Below, piece by piece: positions 18,937 to 22,216 of a stretch of 22,216 bases of DNA (its first letter is position 1; every line of letters begins with the position of its first letter). The notes beneath the pieces are model-generated. The model was not told the DNA's origin. It saw only the letters and a program-made list of their open reading frames with translations, and ran no database searches. Location: positions 18,383 through 40,598 of the forward strand of contig NWUY0300024968.1 of the NCBI GenBank assembly GCA_004151065.3. The letters run 5' to 3'. The position numbers were made by a program, and so were the translations under genes. The DNA is from Larix sibirica. Its lineage: Eukaryota > Streptophyta > Pinopsida > Pinales > Pinaceae.

Positions 18937-19905
18937 TTAACTTATTTCTAGATAGTTACTTCTAACCAACAGTGCTCCTTTGAACTCCTTGACTAAAAGA
19001 AGCCCATCCATATCACCCAGAGCCAACTTCGAGTTCTCGTCAACGTCCTTACTAAAGCATCGGTAGATGTGAGATAAATAGATATTAGAAAATGCCATAA
19101 TCAAATAACGTGTCCTATGCATCCAGTGCTCCATCAAAATAGGCCCCAAACTCACTTTACCTGTGGCCCAATCAATTATGCATTGTGAATCCCCAAAAAT
19201 GTGGACTGAATCAATGTTCATCTTCCTTGCAAACCACAATAGCCCCCAAAGGGCCAATAGCTCAGCTTTGGAATTAGTACCCCTTCCCTCTTTGAGCAGC
19301 AAATGATAACAGTGATCCGAAGAACAATTTAGCACCATTCTGGTTCCACATAATCCCCCTTGAGCGACACCATCAAAATAACCAATCGGGAAGGATTTCC
19401 CTACTTCATCAAAAGATTTAGATTTTTTCTTCTTGTTTTTAGGAGGACCAATTCCGATTGTGACTCCAACATGGATACATGAAAATACTAACTCAGCATT
19501 AGGCTTTCGATCCCTAAATATCACGCCATTTCTTTCACGCCAAACTGCTCAAATAGCATAAAAGAACAAATTCGTGTTCACTTGTAGGATATTAAAACAC
19601 GCAGACATATTATCATTGAAGTGAATTATGTCCCAAACTGGTAGCACAAGATATGTCAACCTCATCACCTGCCAAATCCCTTGAAAAAAGGAACATCACC
19701 TGAAAAGATGGTTAATGTCTTCATGATGTTGATGACATAACTGGCATATACTTGTCCCCAAAAAACCCCGATTCTGAAGTTTCTTCCAAGCTAGTATTTT
19801 ACTCTGTAAACACAGCCAAATGAAGAAGCTAATTTGTAATGGCACCTTATCATTCCACAACCTCCTCGTCCACCTGCTACCAACTTGGTACTACACATCT
19901 TCAAA
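18937..19905 (-). pseudogene. LINE ORF2 C-terminus: zinc knuckle and RNase H
   Basis: One frame runs from about 19905 to the stop at 18937 with only two internal stops (TGA at 19696 and 19549, lowest coordinates). First comes the RT zinc-binding domain: LQISFFIWLCLQSKILAWKK, then CQLCHQHHEDINHLF followed by Cys after the first stop, a C-x2-C...H...C knuckle. VWRERNGVIFRDRK follows, the usual linker. RNase H is uninterrupted for 195 codons: Asp in GYFDGVAQGG, Glu in NSKAELLALW, Asp in HIFGDSQCIIDW, then HIYRCFSKDVDENSKLAL for the last His/Asp block. RNase H clears RNA from the new hybrid during LINE integration. Confidence 0.85.
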
Positions 19906-20359
19906 CAACGTCATATACGGAAACCTGCTAGTAACAAAACCTACCAATGGATTATTTTCCCAAACCAACAGATCAATATTTTCAGTAATATAAATGCCTT
20001 CCGAGATCAGCTTATGAGTAAATGCGTTCCATTCGTCATTTAGTGGGCTAGGTAGAGATAGGTCCTTTGATGAAAACCATCAGATCATGGATTCGTTCTG
20101 TGACTTTTTCGCCTACTACAAAACATAAATCCCTCTCCCCTGCAATTCTTTCATGAGTCTCGATGACAGCTTATATCCCTCTTCAATACCCAAAATCGGG
20201 TCAATTCCCACAAAACTTTGTACCCCCTGTCCCACCGCCCAACAAAGAGAACAATTTATAATACGTAACGCCTTAAGGAGGTTCCTCCAGACTTCAGAAA
20301 TCTTGGATGAAGGTTTTCACAGCATCCTAAACCAGTGACTTGGAGAGATCCCTTTCATA
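19906..20359 (-). pseudogene. LINE ORF2, degraded segment between RT and zinc knuckle
   Basis: This is the expected continuation of ORF2, in shifted frames with stops. I recognise the style (SPSHWFRML, LRIINCSLCWAVGQG) but no motif. The plus-strand open frame at 20153-20338 is its shadow. Confidence 0.55.
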
Positions 20360-22015
20360 TATTTCACTTTAATAGTCTTTCCCTAAGTCCTTCATCAAAC
20401 ACACTACACCAAAGACTCTTGGCACAGAGTGCTCGATTGAATGACTTCAAACATTTAATCCCCCAACCCCCAAGCTGAAAGGGAAACAAAATACTCTCCC
20501 AAGAGGTAATATGGATCTTTGAGGCACCAAACCAGCCACCCCACAAGAAATGAAACATTTTTCGGCGTATATTCTCAATCACCACCCAGAGACAGCAAAA
20601 AGTGAGAACCAATACACAAGGACACTTTGAAGAAAATTTTTCACCAAGATAAGTCTCCCCCCTAATGTCAACCACCTGTAAGACCAGGAATTGATCCTTA
20701 TGGTTATATTTTATACAATCTAGTTCCAGTCCGTTACACAATAGCAATTGGGTTTTATGATAAAATCTAGATATTTGGTGCCTCCCTCAATGTCCTTCAT
20801 ATGATAAGGAAATAGATCAGCAATGAACTTTTTTGTATCTGTATCATCATACCTGCACACAAATCCTGATTTGGTGGGACTTATAAGCACCCCTGATGCA
20901 TCAAAAAAGATATTGAGTATCTTTTGATACTGCTAACATTCCCCTCTAGTCCCTGCTCCAAAGAGAAGGATGTTGCAACAAACAGAAGGTGTGAGATCGA
21001 GAGAGTTCGAGCCACTTTAATTCCAGTGATAAGCCTATGAGACTTTTCCTTTTTTATCAGTCATATAAGCCCCTTAATGGCCAATATGAATAAGTAATTT
21101 GAAAATATACATCCTTGTATCAAACAACGTGTCCCTCGAAAAAAGGAGGTAGGGGACCCATTAATCAACACCACAAAGCTGGCACTAGTGATACAAACCA
21201 TCATCCAATTGACCAACTCCACCATAAGACCAATCTGAATAAGAATGAACCGTAAATATGATCAATACACTCTATCATATGCTTTTTGGAGATCTAATTT
21301 AAGAATAAAATCGTTCAAGCTCTTCGCCTTGATAGTATGAAATCCGTCTTGATCCACCCCTACAACATCCATAATCTAGCGATTAGGTAAGAAACCAAAT
21401 TGTTCCTCTGAAACAAACCTACCCAAAAAAGGTTTTAATCTTTCGGCAATGATTTTCGAAATAGTTTTATACAGGAGGCTGCAAAGAGAAATCGGGCGAT
21501 AGTCATCAAAGTCGGTCGGTCGGTCTATCCACTTTCGGAACAAGTGTGATGTAGGTAGTATTTAAGCTGGGAGGAACCCATTCTTTGTTCTATGACTCCT
21601 TAATTGCTTCCATAAGCTCCTCACCAAGTAAATCAAAAAAATGGAGATAGGATTCCACCGTCCACCCGTCGGCACCAGAGATTTTGTCCTTAGTAAATAG
21701 CTTGAGAGTTCTATGGACTTCATCAACAGTGATAGATTTTCCCACTTCCCTACAATCTTCCTCATCGAAGAAGCGGGTGAAGTTTTGGATAGTCAATAAT
21801 TGATTTTGTATATTACTAGATTTGCTACATGTGTAAATACCTTTAAAATGTTCAATGGAACAAATTTTAATTGAAATACTATCACTTACAGTCCTGTCAT
21901 CATCCACCTTTATGTCCCGGATGGCATTCATCAAATGCCTCTGATTAGCAAACCTATGAAAAAATTTAGTATTATGGTCCCATGCTTTCAACCAAATGGC
22001 TCTTCTTTGTATGTT
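20360..22015 (-). pseudogene. LINE ORF2 reverse transcriptase
   Basis: The N-terminal linker is open at 21590-21991 (WDHNTKFFHRFANQRHLMNA, DKISGADGW). The RT follows in broken frames: ITLVPKVD, DYRPISLCSLLYKTISKII (about 21450-21505), EEQFGFLPNR, then LKLDLQKAYDRV (about 21270-21300) with the first catalytic Asp. The FADD box expected after ISHLLF is lost through a small deletion and substitutions near 20970-20990. Downstream fragments such as the 20364-20747 frame belong to the thumb and connection. A frameshift sits in a GACC repeat at 21511-21525. The enzyme would copy LINE RNA at the nicked target; this copy is dead. Confidence 0.85.
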
Positions 22016-22216
22016 AACACCTATTTGAAGACATCAAATGATGTTAAGTGTAAAATAAAATAAACTATAAAGATTACAACAAATATGAAATTTTAAGTTG
22101 TTATAACGAAATCACAATTACTCACAAACTTTGCTATTACCCATTTTCTTCCTTGTCGTCTTGTCTTATTTGTTGAATGGGTTCCATTTTGTTTTCTTTT
22201 CAAAAACAAACAATTG
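22016..22216. other. Flank of the LINE, no feature
   Basis: AT-rich DNA with no LINE or other coding signal on either strand. It is probably the target DNA beyond the truncation point. Confidence 0.45.

Larger units (their letters stand above)
18709..22015 (-). mobile_element. 5'-truncated plant LINE (non-LTR retrotransposon)
   Basis: Read on the minus strand: end of the endonuclease-RT linker, reverse transcriptase, Cys/His zinc knuckle, RNase H, 3' UTR and a terminal A run. This is the ORF2 order of plant LINEs with a C-terminal RNase H. The endonuclease domain and ORF1 are absent: recognisable coding stops near 22015, as in ordinary 5' truncation during target-primed insertion. I could not find a convincing target-site duplication. 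Confidence 0.88.

Noticed and set aside
18700-22030. Target-site duplication flanking the LINE
   Set aside because: aaatggc occurs near both ends, but the right copy lies within the LINE coding sequence, so it is coincidence.
1-22216. CRISPR array, tRNA, rRNA or bacterial-style operon
   Set aside because: No regularly spaced identical repeats with unique spacers, no tRNA-like fold recognised, and the sequence is clearly plant nuclear repeat DNA.

Overview
This window looks like plant nuclear intergenic DNA from a large, repeat-rich genome. It is AT-rich and contains old Ty3/gypsy LTR retrotransposons, a plant-type LINE with a C-terminal RNase H, many locally duplicated blocks, and no intact host gene, tRNA or rRNA that I can see. 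A gymnosperm or conifer is my best guess: decay is deep, and the protein fragments at 11.0-12.7 kb and 15.3-15.7 kb resemble, from memory, hypothetical proteins of conifer genomes. That guess cannot be verified from sequence alone.

Layout. 1-3050 (minus) is a decayed gypsy element reading gag, protease, RNase H leftwards off the window edge. At 3052 a single N separates it from a plus-strand gypsy pol fragment (RT tail, RNase H, integrase, PPT, 3' LTR) ending near 5690. 5691-6212 is a piece of a second plus-strand integrase. It is cut at 6213 by what I read as the long 5' LTR (6213-7956) of a third element, followed by a tRNA-Asp-type primer site (7960) and a gag frame (8421-about 9350) broken only by stop codons. 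9351-10245 is noncoding, with a 188-bp tandem duplication. It reads as the leader of a minus-strand element whose LTR end (10246-10310) runs into a 712-bp assembly gap (10311-11022).

Right of the gap, 11023-12700 (minus) carries one long, nearly frameshift-free reading frame for an uncharacterised protein with a C-terminal coiled coil. It is preceded by a second copy of the same LTR end and a primer-like site. 13.0-15.3 kb is AT-rich DNA with microsatellites. 15291-15725 (minus) hides another stop-riddled but frameshift-free coding relic. 16.4-18.7 kb is a cluster of unrelated local tandem repeats, including two copies of a 16-bp perfect palindrome. 18.7-22.0 kb (minus) is a 5'-truncated LINE: RT, zinc knuckle, RNase H, poly-A.

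Nothing here forms a working operon-like system. The genes are related only as layers of retrotransposon insertion. The most unusual material is the coiled-coil retroelement-associated protein and its possible second fragment, the gag-protease-RNase H order with no RT between, the 21-bp periodic array inside an LTR, and the paired palindromes. Several coding relics are broken by stop codons rather than indels, and in the gag relic those stops are mostly TAG, which suggests cytosine-deamination decay of methylated repeats.
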